Positions 1 to 7,945 of a stretch of 49,064 bases of DNA are shown here, piece by piece. Made by a program: the position numbers and the translations under genes. A model generated the notes under the pieces. That model made no database searches. It saw only the letters and a program-made list of their open reading frames with translations, and had not been told where the DNA came from. How positions within the stretch are numbered: position 1 is the first letter of the stretch; every line of letters starts with the position of its first letter. The DNA comes from Pseudomonas sp. GM74 (GTDB lineage: Bacteria; Pseudomonadota; Gammaproteobacteria; Pseudomonadales; Pseudomonadaceae), in the NCBI RefSeq assembly GCF_000282455.1, contig NZ_AKJG01000110.1, positions 1 through 49,064 on the forward strand. The letters run 5' to 3'.

Positions 1-207
1 CTGCAGCTCTTGATCTTGATCCACCCGCCCCCTCGGCAGGCCTCGTTCTGGTGTTTATTCGGGGACAGGCGCGCAATGCCCCCGGATGAATACCGCAGCG
101 AAGGAACGCCGAGCCTAAGCGAGGGGCCGTACGTAAGGGCGATACCATAAGCAGCCGTTACCGCAGCAACGGATATGTACTCCATCACCAAAGCCCTGTA
201 CCCCGGA
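1..207. other. Intergenic start of window, possible dispersed repeat remnant
   Basis: No convincing gene is seen here. The stretch from about 90 to 205, rich in CGTAAGGGCG and CCGTTACCGCAGCAACGG-type segments, resembles sequence I associate with a dispersed Pseudomonas repeat, but this is memory and not a search result. The segment CCGTTACCGCAGCAACGG (155-172) is itself an inverted repeat, CCGTT/AACGG. It lies downstream of the first regulator gene. Confidence 0.3.
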
Positions 208-1047
208 CTACAAACCAAGGCGAAACTGCTTAGGCGTAATCCCGAACTGCTTGCGAAACGCCCGAATGAAATTACTCGGCTGCCGATACCCCAACCGCTC
301 GGCAATCCGTTCGATCGGCTGATCCCCCGCCGTCAACCAGTGCCGCGCCATCTCCAGGCTGTCACTGCGAGTATTTTGCACCGCCGCAGTCTGCCAGTGC
401 CGCAACATGCTCTGATGCAAAAACCCATTGGCCCCGAGCAGAGGCTCATCGAGACAAGCTGCCGGAAGACTCAGACACGGATGTGAACCCGCAAGCACCT
501 CGACACCAGCGCTACGCAACCACTGCCCGGCAGCCTGTTGCGGCGTCAGTTGGACCGCGACGAACACCTCGGCCGGCGCTCGCCCCAAACGTCGGGCGAT
601 GTTGCGCACCAACGTCAGGGTCGCCGCATCAAGGCCGAAAAAATGCGGCTGCCGGTCAACGCTGCGCAAATGCAAGCGGGCCTGCCCGTCACCCTCCTCC
701 AGTTCCGCCACTACGTAGTTGGTCACCCGTGGCAGAAAATCGGTGAAACACGTAAGGCTCGCGCGCAGGGTCGGGGCGGAGTCCAGCAGAATGTTCAACC
801 CCCGCAGCGTGGTGGTCGCCATGCCGTTGACCAGATCACAGCCAAACGACGCCCCCGCGCCCGCACGTTCGCATTCACTCCACAGGCGTTCGACCAGGTG
901 CACGGGCACATGCAGGTCCTGCCCTTCGAGCAATGACAGGCAAATGCCGGCCCGCTCCAGCAATTGGTCCTGGCACAGTCCGGATTGCCGGGCATGGCTG
1001 AGAATGGTGCGGGTGAAAGCGCTGGAAATGAACGGTTGACTGGTCAT
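208..1047 (-). CDS. AraC-family transcriptional regulator
   Basis: A 279-residue DNA-binding regulator. The C-terminal third (about residues 195-279) carries the AraC double helix-turn-helix, ending in the typical IAERLGYRQPSNFIRAFRKQ and GITPKQFR signature. The N-terminal part looks like the arabinose-binding-like ligand domain of the OruR/ArgR-type AraC subgroup (LARGV-like entry, then the FGLDAATL region). At 279 residues it is shorter than the usual 320-340 of that subgroup, so the N-terminus may be trimmed. It is divergent from the LysR gene at 1142 with about 95 bp between them, so the two probably share a control region. The ligand and targets cannot be read from the sequence. Confidence 0.85.
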   Translation of the reverse strand: MTSQPFISSAFTRTILSHARQSGLCQDQLLERAGICLSLLEGQDLHVPVHLVERLWSECERAGAGASFGCDLVNGMATTTLRGLNILLDSAPTLRASLTCFTDFLPRVTNYVVAELEEGDGQARLHLRSVDRQPHFFGLDAATLTLVRNIARRLGRAPAEVFVAVQLTPQQAAGQWLRSAGVEVLAGSHPCLSLPAACLDEPLLGANGFLHQSMLRHWQTAAVQNTRSDSLEMARHWLTAGDQPIERIAERLGYRQPSNFIRAFRKQFGITPKQFRLGL

Positions 1048-1141
1048 GGCAAGTTACGGCGAGAAGACAGGCGTGTACTTATGCCAGTCTCTATGCTATC
1101 GATCCAATGCATTAAAAGTATCCGCTGAATGCAGGAGACGC

Positions 1142-2062
1142 ATGATGGACCTACGACAACTCCGCCACCTTGTCGCCCTGGCCGATTACCGCAACTTCGG
1201 CCGGGCCGCCGAGGCGATCAACCTCAGCCAACCCGCCTTCAGTCGCAGCATCCAGACCCTGGAGCGCGACCTCGACTGCGCATTGGTCGAACGCAGCAGC
1301 CGCGAATTCCGCCTGACTGGCCAGGGTGAACTGGTACTGCAACATGCCCGGCGCCTGCTCGCCGGCAGCCAGGCCTTGCACAACGAACTGACGCAATACA
1401 ACGGCCTGACCGGTGGCGAGTTGCACTTCGGCTGCGGTCCGTACCCGGCCCAGGTGCTGGTGCCCGAGGCGCTGGCGGAATTCATCCAGGCCCATCCGGC
1501 GATCCGCATCAGTTTCCACCAGGGCGACTGGGAGCAACTGGCGATCTGGCTTCGCGAACAGCAGATCGAATTCCTCGTGGCCGACGCGCGGTACTTCACC
1601 GGCGACCCGCAATACCAGGTTCAGCTGTTGCGCCCTCGACGTGGGCGGTTCTTTTGCCGAGTCGGTCATCCCTTGGCGCAGCAACAGAACCTGTCCCTGC
1701 GCGCCCTGCTCGACTACGCGGTGGTCGGCACGCGAATACCGCCGATGATCCGCAAGATCCTCGCCGACGCGCAGGGCGAGGCGGACTTCGACCCGAGCGT
1801 GGAATGCGCGCAATTCGATGCGATCCGCCGCGTGGTGATGCGCTCCGACGCGGTGGGTATCGCCACCGTGGAGGCCTTGGCCGAACTGGTCGACCAGGGG
1901 CTGATCCGCCTGCTGGAATTCGCCGATGTGCCCAAGGAGGACCCCGGCCTGCAATTGCACTACGGCATCGTCAGCCGTGCCGGCCACTCCCTGACACCGG
2001 CCGCGCTGGCGATGGTCGATGCGGTGCTGACGGTTGACCGGCGTTTGCTGGCGTCGAATTAG
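1142..2062 (+). CDS. LysR-family transcriptional regulator
   Basis: A LysR-type regulator of 306 residues. Residues 1-60 form the winged HTH (DLRQLRHLVALADYRNFGRA, then INLSQPAFSRSIQTLE). The remainder is the periplasmic-binding-protein-like effector domain. I chose the ATG at 1142 because AGGAG lies 5-6 bases before it and homologues start with MDLRQLR; the ATG at 1145 is also possible. The open frame continues upstream to 1046, but that extension overlaps the divergent promoter and looks non-coding. The gene is followed immediately by a REP palindrome. Confidence 0.88.
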   Translation: MMDLRQLRHLVALADYRNFGRAAEAINLSQPAFSRSIQTLERDLDCALVERSSREFRLTGQGELVLQHARRLLAGSQALHNELTQYNGLTGGELHFGCGPYPAQVLVPEALAEFIQAHPAIRISFHQGDWEQLAIWLREQQIEFLVADARYFTGDPQYQVQLLRPRRGRFFCRVGHPLAQQQNLSLRALLDYAVVGTRIPPMIRKILADAQGEADFDPSVECAQFDAIRRVVMRSDAVGIATVEALAELVDQGLIRLLEFADVPKEDPGLQLHYGIVSRAGHSLTPAALAMVDAVLTVDRRLLASN

Positions 2063-2084
2063 ATGCATCTGAACTGCACGCGAT

Positions 2085-2115
2085 CCCTGTGGGAGCGGGC
2101 TTGCTCGCACAGGGT
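2085..2115. repeat. REP palindrome
   Basis: A single copy of the GTGGGAGCGGGCTTGCTCGC-type REP sequence, about 25 bases after the LysR stop and just before the end of the convergent LysR gene. The flanking CCCTGTG and CACAGGG extend the stem, so this may act as a bidirectional transcript end. Confidence 0.8.
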
Positions 2116-2116
2116 T

Positions 2117-3031
2117 TCACGCACGCCGTGCCAGTGCCTGCAATGCCCGGGGCTCACCGAGAGCGCGCAGCAGGCAGTGCATCGCCTCCTCGCGGCTTCG
2201 CTCGAAGCGATAGCGCGACTCGATGTACAGCGCCAGTTTCAACTCCACCGGTTCGTCCAGGGGCAGCGGCACCTGTTGCAGGCCCAGCACACTGGCGACC
2301 CGGCTTGGCAGGCTGATGCCGAACGGCTGGCGATCGGCGATCAGCTTTGCCGCCAGGGTGCTTTGGGTACTCATCGCCACATTCCGGCGCAGACCTTTCA
2401 AGCCAAGTTGCAAGTCCACCGGACTGAGCCCGTCGCGGCGGCTCGACACCTGGACCTGCGGCTGCTCCAGATACGCCTGCAGGGTGCGCGGCGGTTCCTT
2501 GAGCGCGGCGCCATAGGCGAACACGTAATGGTCGGCGGGCAACGCCTGTTTGTGCAGGCCGGCAAGTCCGGCCAGAGGCTGGTCCAGGTCGATCAGGATA
2601 TCCAGCTTGCCGCTGGCCAGGTCCTGCAAAGCGTCGCGACGCCGGGGCTGGAAATATCGTACCTGCCAATCGGCGTGGGGCGATTCGAGCAAGGCATCGA
2701 GCAACACCGGTTGCAGGCAATCCAGACAACTGATGCGCAGCAGCGGATTGTTCTGCCGCGCGGCGGGAATCATGCGCAAGCCATCGCGCAACGACTCGAG
2801 CGCGGCACGCACGTAGTCGGCCAGACGATGGGCGACCAGTGTCGGCGTCACCCCCAGGCGACTCTTGATGAACAGCGGGTCGCCGCACAATTCCCGCAGG
2901 CGACGCAACGCATTGCTCATGGCCGGTTGCGACAGGCACATCACCTCGGCCGCACGGGTGACGCTGCGCTGCTGGTAAATCGCATCGAAGGCAAGCAACA
3001 GGTTCAAATCGAGCTGGCGTAAATCAAGCAT
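2117..3031 (-). CDS. LysR-family transcriptional regulator, NodD/SyrM-like
   Basis: A 304-residue LysR regulator. The N-terminal HTH begins MLDLRQLDLNLLLAFDAIYQ and continues RSVTRAAEVMCLSQPAMSNA and the LRELCGDPLF wing. The form 'LDLNLLLAFDAI...RSVTRAAE...LSQPAMSNALRRLR...DPLFIKS' is typical of the NodD/SyrM/PA0477-like subgroup. Residues 90-300 form the effector domain. The gene is transcribed away from the AraC gene at 3103 with about 70 bp between them, so a shared promoter region is likely. The inducer is unknown. Confidence 0.87.
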   Translation of the reverse strand: MLDLRQLDLNLLLAFDAIYQQRSVTRAAEVMCLSQPAMSNALRRLRELCGDPLFIKSRLGVTPTLVAHRLADYVRAALESLRDGLRMIPAARQNNPLLRISCLDCLQPVLLDALLESPHADWQVRYFQPRRRDALQDLASGKLDILIDLDQPLAGLAGLHKQALPADHYVFAYGAALKEPPRTLQAYLEQPQVQVSSRRDGLSPVDLQLGLKGLRRNVAMSTQSTLAAKLIADRQPFGISLPSRVASVLGLQQVPLPLDEPVELKLALYIESRYRFERSREEAMHCLLRALGEPRALQALARRA

Positions 3032-3102
3032 GGTCTTGCTCCGGCAAATCGCTTAACGTCGGGCAGCCTAACCAGTGTTCGGGAACAAGCTGTGAGCCCT
3101 AC

Positions 3103-4143
3103 ATGACAAAAAGCGATCAGCAACTGCACGATCGATCGATACCCAATGCGTTCTATGCGCCGACCCTGCTGCCGGCCATCGAAGAGCTGCTGGCCCGTGG
3201 CGTGGACCGGGACAGTATCGAAAGCCTGTTTCGTCGCAGCCTGTTCGAGTTGCGTACGCCATTCCTGCGCATTCCGCTGTTCATGTCGCGGCGCTTCTGG
3301 GCGTTTGCCCTGGAGCAGACCGGCGACCCGCTGATCGGCCTGGCGGCTGGCCGGCGTTTCGTTTCCACCGCCACCAATGGCCTGACGTACCTGTTCGACG
3401 TGGCCGCCTCACTGGACAGCGCCTGCCAGTATTTCGTGCGCTTCTTTCCGTTTTTCAACGGGCACTTCCAGGCCCGGATCGTGCGCGGCGACGACAGCGT
3501 CGAATTGCACCTGCTCGACCGCGGCAGCGTGAAAACCAGCGCGGCGACCACCGATTACATCCTCATCAGCCTGTGCAGCATGTTGCGGCGCAAATTCCTC
3601 GCCAGCGGCCTGGAGCGTGATCCGATTCTGGGGGTCGGGCTGGCCGGTGCTTGCACGGCCAATGCGCAGGAACATCAACAAGCCTTTCGCGCACCGGTGC
3701 ATTGGGGGCAGGCGCAGCACTCGATCCGCCTCGATCCACAGCTGTTCGTCATCCCGTTGACGCCGGGCAATCATGACCTGGAACACACGCTGGTCGAGCT
3801 GTTGGAGCAGACCCGACGCAACAGCGAACCGACCCTGCTGGAGCAAGTCTGCGACCATTTGATCGGCGACCTCGCCGAGGCCAACTGGCAGCAATTCTGC
3901 ACCACCCAGCACTTGCTCGAGCGCACCGCCGCCCGACGCCTGAAGGCCTTGGGCTGGAGTTTTTCAGAGTTGCTCGACGAGTACCGCCGCTACCGGGCCG
4001 AAGACTTTTTGCAGGGGACAGACCTGGAACTGGTGGAGATTTCCGATCGCCTGGGCTACAGCGATGTGCAAAGTTTCAACCGAGCCTGCCTGCGGTGGCT
4101 GGGGTGCGCGCCAGGTGCCTGGCGAACCCGGCAAGGTCAATGA
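3103..4143 (+). CDS. AraC-family transcriptional regulator
   Basis: A 346-residue AraC regulator of the full-length Arabinose_bd plus HTH_18 type. About residues 20-210 form the ligand-binding domain (PTLLPAIEELLARGVDRDSI, then FVRFFPFFNGHF). Residues 245-346 carry the double HTH, with the second motif LVEISDRLGYSDVQSFNRAC followed by GCAPGAWR. It is of normal length for the subgroup. The YdjC-type deacetylase gene begins 120 bases downstream on the same strand with its own strong ribosome site; control of that gene is possible but not shown. Confidence 0.87.
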   Translation: MTKSDQQLHDRSIPNAFYAPTLLPAIEELLARGVDRDSIESLFRRSLFELRTPFLRIPLFMSRRFWAFALEQTGDPLIGLAAGRRFVSTATNGLTYLFDVAASLDSACQYFVRFFPFFNGHFQARIVRGDDSVELHLLDRGSVKTSAATTDYILISLCSMLRRKFLASGLERDPILGVGLAGACTANAQEHQQAFRAPVHWGQAQHSIRLDPQLFVIPLTPGNHDLEHTLVELLEQTRRNSEPTLLEQVCDHLIGDLAEANWQQFCTTQHLLERTAARRLKALGWSFSELLDEYRRYRAEDFLQGTDLELVEISDRLGYSDVQSFNRACLRWLGCAPGAWRTRQGQ

Positions 4144-4265
4144 AAAACCACGCTCGTGCGCCACGGGTGCTTTGGGGTTTTGCATCCCCCCGGTTTCCAG
4201 CTACAAATGATGAGTGGATTGAGTGTCCAAAATCTTGGCAGCGGGAAACCTCAAGGAGGGTAAAC

Positions 4266-5039
4266 ATGCCTCGGCAAGTGATAGTCAACGCTGACGATTT
4301 CGGCCTCAGTGCCTGCGAAAACGCGGTGATCCTGGGCGCATTCCAGGCCGGGCTCATCAGCTCCGCCACCGCCATGGCCAACATGCCGGCGTTCGAAACG
4401 GCCTGCCTGCTGGCCCGGCATCCATTGCTCGAAGGCCGCATTGGCCTGCACTTCAACCTGACCTACGGCCGGCCGCTGAGCCAGAGCATTGTGCAGCGCC
4501 CGACGTTTTGCGACGGTGCCGGCGTGTTCGATCTCAACCTGTCCCGCACCCGTCTCTGGCTCGGGCGCCGGGATCGCCATGCCGTACTGGAAGAACTCGA
4601 AACCCAGTGGCAGCGCTGCCTGGACAACGGCCTGCGCCCCAGCCACCTGGACTCCCATCAACAGGTGCACACTATCTGGCCGATCGGCGAGATCGTCGCT
4701 CGCTTCGCCGCCCGCCAGGGGATACCGGTGCGCCTGGCGCGCAACCTGGGGCAAAACCTCAGCCTGCCCAGGCGCGTGTTCAAGGACCTGCTCAACCGTC
4801 GCCTGAGCAACCTCGCCGGTGCCACCGCCGACTACGTATGCACCCCGGTGGATCTGCGCAACGCCGAGCCGCCACCCGACGGACTACTGGAAATCGTCGC
4901 CCACCCGAACCAGCTCGGCGCCGACTTCGGCGATGCCTACCTGGAACCGGGAGAGTCCTTGAGCGCACTGCTGGAACAGCGTTTGCCGGGTGTGCCGCGG
5001 GTGGCCTATACCGCGGCTCGAGATGCTGTTCTGGAGTAA
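4266..5039 (+). CDS. YdjC/ChbG-family carbohydrate deacetylase (HpnK-like)
   Basis: A 257-residue protein of the YdjC fold, whose members remove acetyl groups from N-acetylated sugars or sugar-lipids in a metal-dependent reaction. The metal motif is clear near the N-terminus (IVNADDFGLS, residues 6-15), followed by GLHFNLTYGRP and the HLDSHQQVH histidine cluster. The start at 4266 is set by AAGGAGGG about 6 bases upstream; the frame is open to 4095, but that part overlaps the AraC gene. The DUF name covers chitooligosaccharide deacetylase ChbG and the hopanoid enzyme HpnK. No hopanoid or chitin genes are nearby, so the substrate is unknown. Confidence 0.82.
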   Translation: MPRQVIVNADDFGLSACENAVILGAFQAGLISSATAMANMPAFETACLLARHPLLEGRIGLHFNLTYGRPLSQSIVQRPTFCDGAGVFDLNLSRTRLWLGRRDRHAVLEELETQWQRCLDNGLRPSHLDSHQQVHTIWPIGEIVARFAARQGIPVRLARNLGQNLSLPRRVFKDLLNRRLSNLAGATADYVCTPVDLRNAEPPPDGLLEIVAHPNQLGADFGDAYLEPGESLSALLEQRLPGVPRVAYTAARDAVLE

Positions 5040-5045
5040 CACCAT

Positions 5046-5077
5046 CCCCTGTAGGAGCGAGCTTGCTCGCGATGGGG
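5046..5077. repeat. REP palindrome
   Basis: A single GTAGGAGCGAGCTTGCTCGC-type REP between the convergent deacetylase and methyltransferase genes. Its position suggests a transcript-end or mRNA-stabilising role. Confidence 0.8.
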
Positions 5078-5111
5078 CCAGCAGGACCCGCACACCATTG
5101 AGTTCAGGACA

Positions 5112-5918
5112 TCAACTCTTCACCACCACCCACGTAAAACACAGCGGCAACTGCGCCACCTGCTGTTGATAGCGGTCATAGCATTCTTCGCGGTTGGAGT
5201 GTGGGTACTCCTTGAAGTGACGGATCTGCAACCCTGCCGCAATGGCGGCGCTGAAGAGATCGCCCAGGGTGTGGACGAACCAGTAGGACGGCGCGGCCGG
5301 CTGTTCGACCTTGCCTTCGTAGACGATCGGTTCGTGCTGCACGAAAGGTTCGCGGCGGAAGTATGAGCTGGCCGGGTGATAAGGATCGGCGGCCTCGGGG
5401 TCGAACATTTCCAGGAACGGGTGGGTTTCGTACACCACCAGCGCCCCACCCGGCTTCAGCGTGCGCGCCACATGGCGGAAGAATTCGCCGATGTCCGGCA
5501 TCCAGTTCAAGACCCCGATGGTGATCAGCGCCAGGTCAAAGCGCTCCTGCAATCGGGCAGGCAAGTGGTGGATGTCCGCTTCGATGAATTGCGGCGCATG
5601 GGGCGAGCGGGACGCCAGTTCACGTGCCTGCCCGAGAAAGGCTTCAGACTGGTCGACGCCCACCACGCTGCGCGCCCCCAGAGCGAACAGCGACAGGCTT
5701 TCGCGGCCGTTGTTGCAGCCCAGTTGCACCACGTCCCTGCCGTCGACACCTGTCTGGGTCAGCAAAGCGGTCAGGGTGTCGTCCAGACAGGAAAAATCCC
5801 CGTGTGCCACGTCCTTCAACAAGGCTTGCCATTCGCAGGAGTCTTTGTGGTGACGGGCGGAGTCATTCCAGGCCTCGCGGTTACTGGCGATGGCTTGTTC
5901 TTTTGTCGGCATTTCCAT
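5112..5918 (-). CDS. Class I SAM-dependent methyltransferase
   Basis: A 268-residue soluble methyltransferase. Motif I of the Rossmann SAM site is VVQLGCNNGRESL at about residues 62-74, followed by the acidic strand end VVGVDQSEAFL. A motif II/III region reads DLALITIGVLNWMPDI and GALVVYETHP. The methyl acceptor cannot be told from the sequence. ATG codons at 5918 and 5912 are both possible starts; a GGAA-type weak ribosome site precedes the first. It is convergent with the deacetylase gene and has no obvious operon partner. Confidence 0.85.
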   Translation of the reverse strand: MEMPTKEQAIASNREAWNDSARHHKDSCEWQALLKDVAHGDFSCLDDTLTALLTQTGVDGRDVVQLGCNNGRESLSLFALGARSVVGVDQSEAFLGQARELASRSPHAPQFIEADIHHLPARLQERFDLALITIGVLNWMPDIGEFFRHVARTLKPGGALVVYETHPFLEMFDPEAADPYHPASSYFRREPFVQHEPIVYEGKVEQPAAPSYWFVHTLGDLFSAAIAAGLQIRHFKEYPHSNREECYDRYQQQVAQLPLCFTWVVVKS

Positions 5919-6090
5919 TGCACGTTCCAGGGTCCGGGTCGTCGATTTGACCCGCCGGAGTCTAGATCAACCTCATCCTGGCAGGTGTTGCGAACTTGTA
6001 ATCCGCGTAGCACCAACGGCTGTCCACGGCGCCAGCTATAGTTAAAGACCTTGGGGGGAATGTGGTTAAACCGATCTAGCAGGTGTTGCC

Positions 6091-6471
6091 ATGAAAAAGT
6101 CCGACCTGACGCTGTTGCTCGCCGTCTGCCTGGGTGCAACCGCTGTCGTCCACGCCGACGACATGCCAAACACCACCAACTACAGCAGCGAATTCAACTA
6201 TTACGGCGCCGACCAACCCTTCGCGCACCCCGCACCACCGTCCATGAACATCATCCCGCCAGGCTCGTACATCCCGACCGCACCCGGGGAATTCATCCCG
6301 GTTTCCAGCGAGCACGTGTTCTCGGACTCGCGCCTGCCGACAGTGGCCGACGCCACGGTTCGGGTGTTTATCCGCTCCTACGATCCGGAGCGTGGCGTAT
6401 ACGTGAACCAGGAAGTCGAGAACCCCGGCTGCATGATGTCCTGCCTGAGGCAGGGCCCGGTGTTGCAGTGA
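6091..6471 (+). CDS. Small exported protein of unknown function
   Basis: I do not recognise this 126-residue protein. It begins with a clear signal peptide (MKKSDLTLLLAVCLGATAVVHA, cleavage probably after AxA-like VHA near residue 22). The mature part is proline- and tyrosine-rich (SSEFNYYGADQPFAHPAPPS) and ends with two nearby cysteines in NPGCMMSCLRQG, which could form a disulfide or bind metal. It is convergent with the sigma-54 regulator gene, separated by a shared hairpin. A role in the neighbouring redox system is only a possibility. Confidence 0.7.
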   Translation: MKKSDLTLLLAVCLGATAVVHADDMPNTTNYSSEFNYYGADQPFAHPAPPSMNIIPPGSYIPTAPGEFIPVSSEHVFSDSRLPTVADATVRVFIRSYDPERGVYVNQEVENPGCMMSCLRQGPVLQ

Positions 6472-6474
6472 GCC

Positions 6475-6514
6475 TAGGGGGCGCGGCAGGGAAACCCATT
6501 GAGAACGCCCCCTA
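6475..6514. terminator. Hairpin between convergent genes
   Basis: A perfect 9-bp inverted repeat, TAGGGGGCG (6475-6483) and CGCCCCCTA (6506-6514), with GGGAAACCC inside the loop. It overlaps the stop codon of the sigma-54 regulator and follows the stop of the exported-protein gene. No clear T-run follows on either strand, so a classical intrinsic terminator is plausible but not certain. Confidence 0.5.
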
Positions 6515-7945
6515 CCACTGGCGCTTGTCGGGACGGGTGAGACCGAGTTTTTCGATCCGGTAGCGCAACATGTCACGGCTCAGACCCAGCAGGCGTGCCG
6601 ATTTGGTGACGTTCCAGTCGGTCTTGTCGAGCATCTTGCGCACCATGTCACGCTCCACTTCCGGCAGGTTCATGGATTCACCGCCGTTGTAGGACGTACG
6701 CGGTTCGCTGAAGTGTGGCGGCTCGTGATGAACAATCGCTGGATCATCCATCAGGCTCAGGCAGACGTTCAACTGATGGGCGGCGATGGTGTCGCTTTGC
6801 GCCAGCAATACGGTTTGCTCCAGCATGTTGCGCAATTCGCGCACGTTGCCCGGCCAGCTGTAACTGAGCAGCAAATCTTCGGCCTGGTCGCTGAAATGCA
6901 GGTTCGGTTTGCCGTAGCGTTTGCCGTGTAGCGCCAGGAAGTGCCGGGCCAGCAGCAGGATATCGGCGCCACGGACATACAGGCGCGGCACCTTGATGGA
7001 AATGATGCGCAGGCGGAAAAACAGGTCGCGACGGAACTTGCCTTGCTGGACCATCTGTTCGAGGTTGCAGTTGGTGGCGCTGATCACCCGCAGATTGACC
7101 TTGCGCTCCTTCACCGAACCGACCCGGCGAATGGTCCGGTCTTCCAGCAACTTCAGCAACTTGGCTTGCAGCAGCAGGTCCATTTCACCGATTTCATCGA
7201 GGAACAGCGTGCCGCCGTCGGCCGCTTCCACCAGCCCCATGCGACGATCCTTGGCGTCGGTGAAGGCGCCCTTCTCGTGGCCGAACAGTTCCGACTCCAC
7301 CAGATTGGACGGGATCGAAGCACAGTTGAATTCAATGAACGGGCCTTTGGCGCGCGGGCCGTCGAAGTGCAAGGCCCGGGCCACCAGTTCCTTGCCGGTG
7401 CCTGTCTCGCCTTCCACCAGGACCGGCGGCAGATCGCTGTTGGCCATCCGCCGTTCGGCGTCGAGCAACTGACTGATGGTGCCCTTGAGGTACGCCATCG
7501 GTGCCGACTCGCCAATCAGTGCCTGCACCCCCGACTTCTGGGCTTCGCGCTCCTGGTAAAACGACAGCGTGCGCTCCATGCGGTCGGTGGCCAGGGCCTT
7601 GTCCAGCAACTGCTTGAGCTCTGGCAGGGCCACGGGTTTGGTGACGTAGTGAAAAGCCCCCTCTTTCATCGCCACCACGGCGTCTTCGACGTTGCCGTAA
7701 CCGGTCATCATGATCACTTTCAGATCCGGCGCGCTGATGCGCAGCTTCTGGATCAGGTCGTGACCACTCATGCCCGGCAACGAGTTGTCGGTCAGTACCA
7801 CGTCAGGCGCAAAAGAACCCAATTGCTCCAGTGCATCTTCGGCCGAGTGGCAAACGGTCACCTCGAAGCTCTTGCGCTCCAGGTAAGTCTGAATATTCTC
7901 AGCGAGAATTTCGTCATCCTCGACCAGCAGAATGCTGTGCTCCAT
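6512..7945 (-). CDS. mnxR: NtrC-family sigma-54 response regulator, MnxR-like
   Basis: A 477-residue regulator with three domains. The receiver is residues 1-115, with acidic pocket EDDE at 9-12, phosphorylatable Asp53 in VVLTDNSLPG and Lys in VTKPV. The AAA+ domain covers about 140-385, with Walker A GETGTGKE (179-186), the sigma-54 contact loop GAFTDA (226-231, where most relatives have GAFTGA) and Walker B GGTLFLDEIGEM. A Fis-type HTH lies at about 435-475. It overlaps the upstream kinase gene by 32 bases, so the two are co-translated. The two-kinase, one-regulator layout matches MnxS1/MnxS2/MnxR, essential for Mn(II) oxidation in P. putida GB-1. The family is certain; the Mnx assignment is inference from layout and memory. 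Confidence 0.68.
   Translation of the reverse strand: MEHSILLVEDDEILAENIQTYLERKSFEVTVCHSAEDALEQLGSFAPDVVLTDNSLPGMSGHDLIQKLRISAPDLKVIMMTGYGNVEDAVVAMKEGAFHYVTKPVALPELKQLLDKALATDRMERTLSFYQEREAQKSGVQALIGESAPMAYLKGTISQLLDAERRMANSDLPPVLVEGETGTGKELVARALHFDGPRAKGPFIEFNCASIPSNLVESELFGHEKGAFTDAKDRRMGLVEAADGGTLFLDEIGEMDLLLQAKLLKLLEDRTIRRVGSVKERKVNLRVISATNCNLEQMVQQGKFRRDLFFRLRIISIKVPRLYVRGADILLLARHFLALHGKRYGKPNLHFSDQAEDLLLSYSWPGNVRELRNMLEQTVLLAQSDTIAAHQLNVCLSLMDDPAIVHHEPPHFSEPRTSYNGGESMNLPEVERDMVRKMLDKTDWNVTKSARLLGLSRDMLRYRIEKLGLTRPDKRQW

Noticed and set aside
1046..1141. Upstream extension of the LysR gene
   Set aside because: The product would have a 32-residue non-LysR leader and overlap the divergent promoter; ATG 1142 has AGGAG.
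2063..3022. 319-residue frame on the plus strand
   Set aside because: It runs antisense to the LysR gene at 2117-3031; gene-shadow composition and no domain.
4095..4265. Upstream extension of the deacetylase gene
   Set aside because: It overlaps the AraC gene end in another frame; NADDFG-family proteins start close to the motif, and AAGGAGGG precedes 4266.
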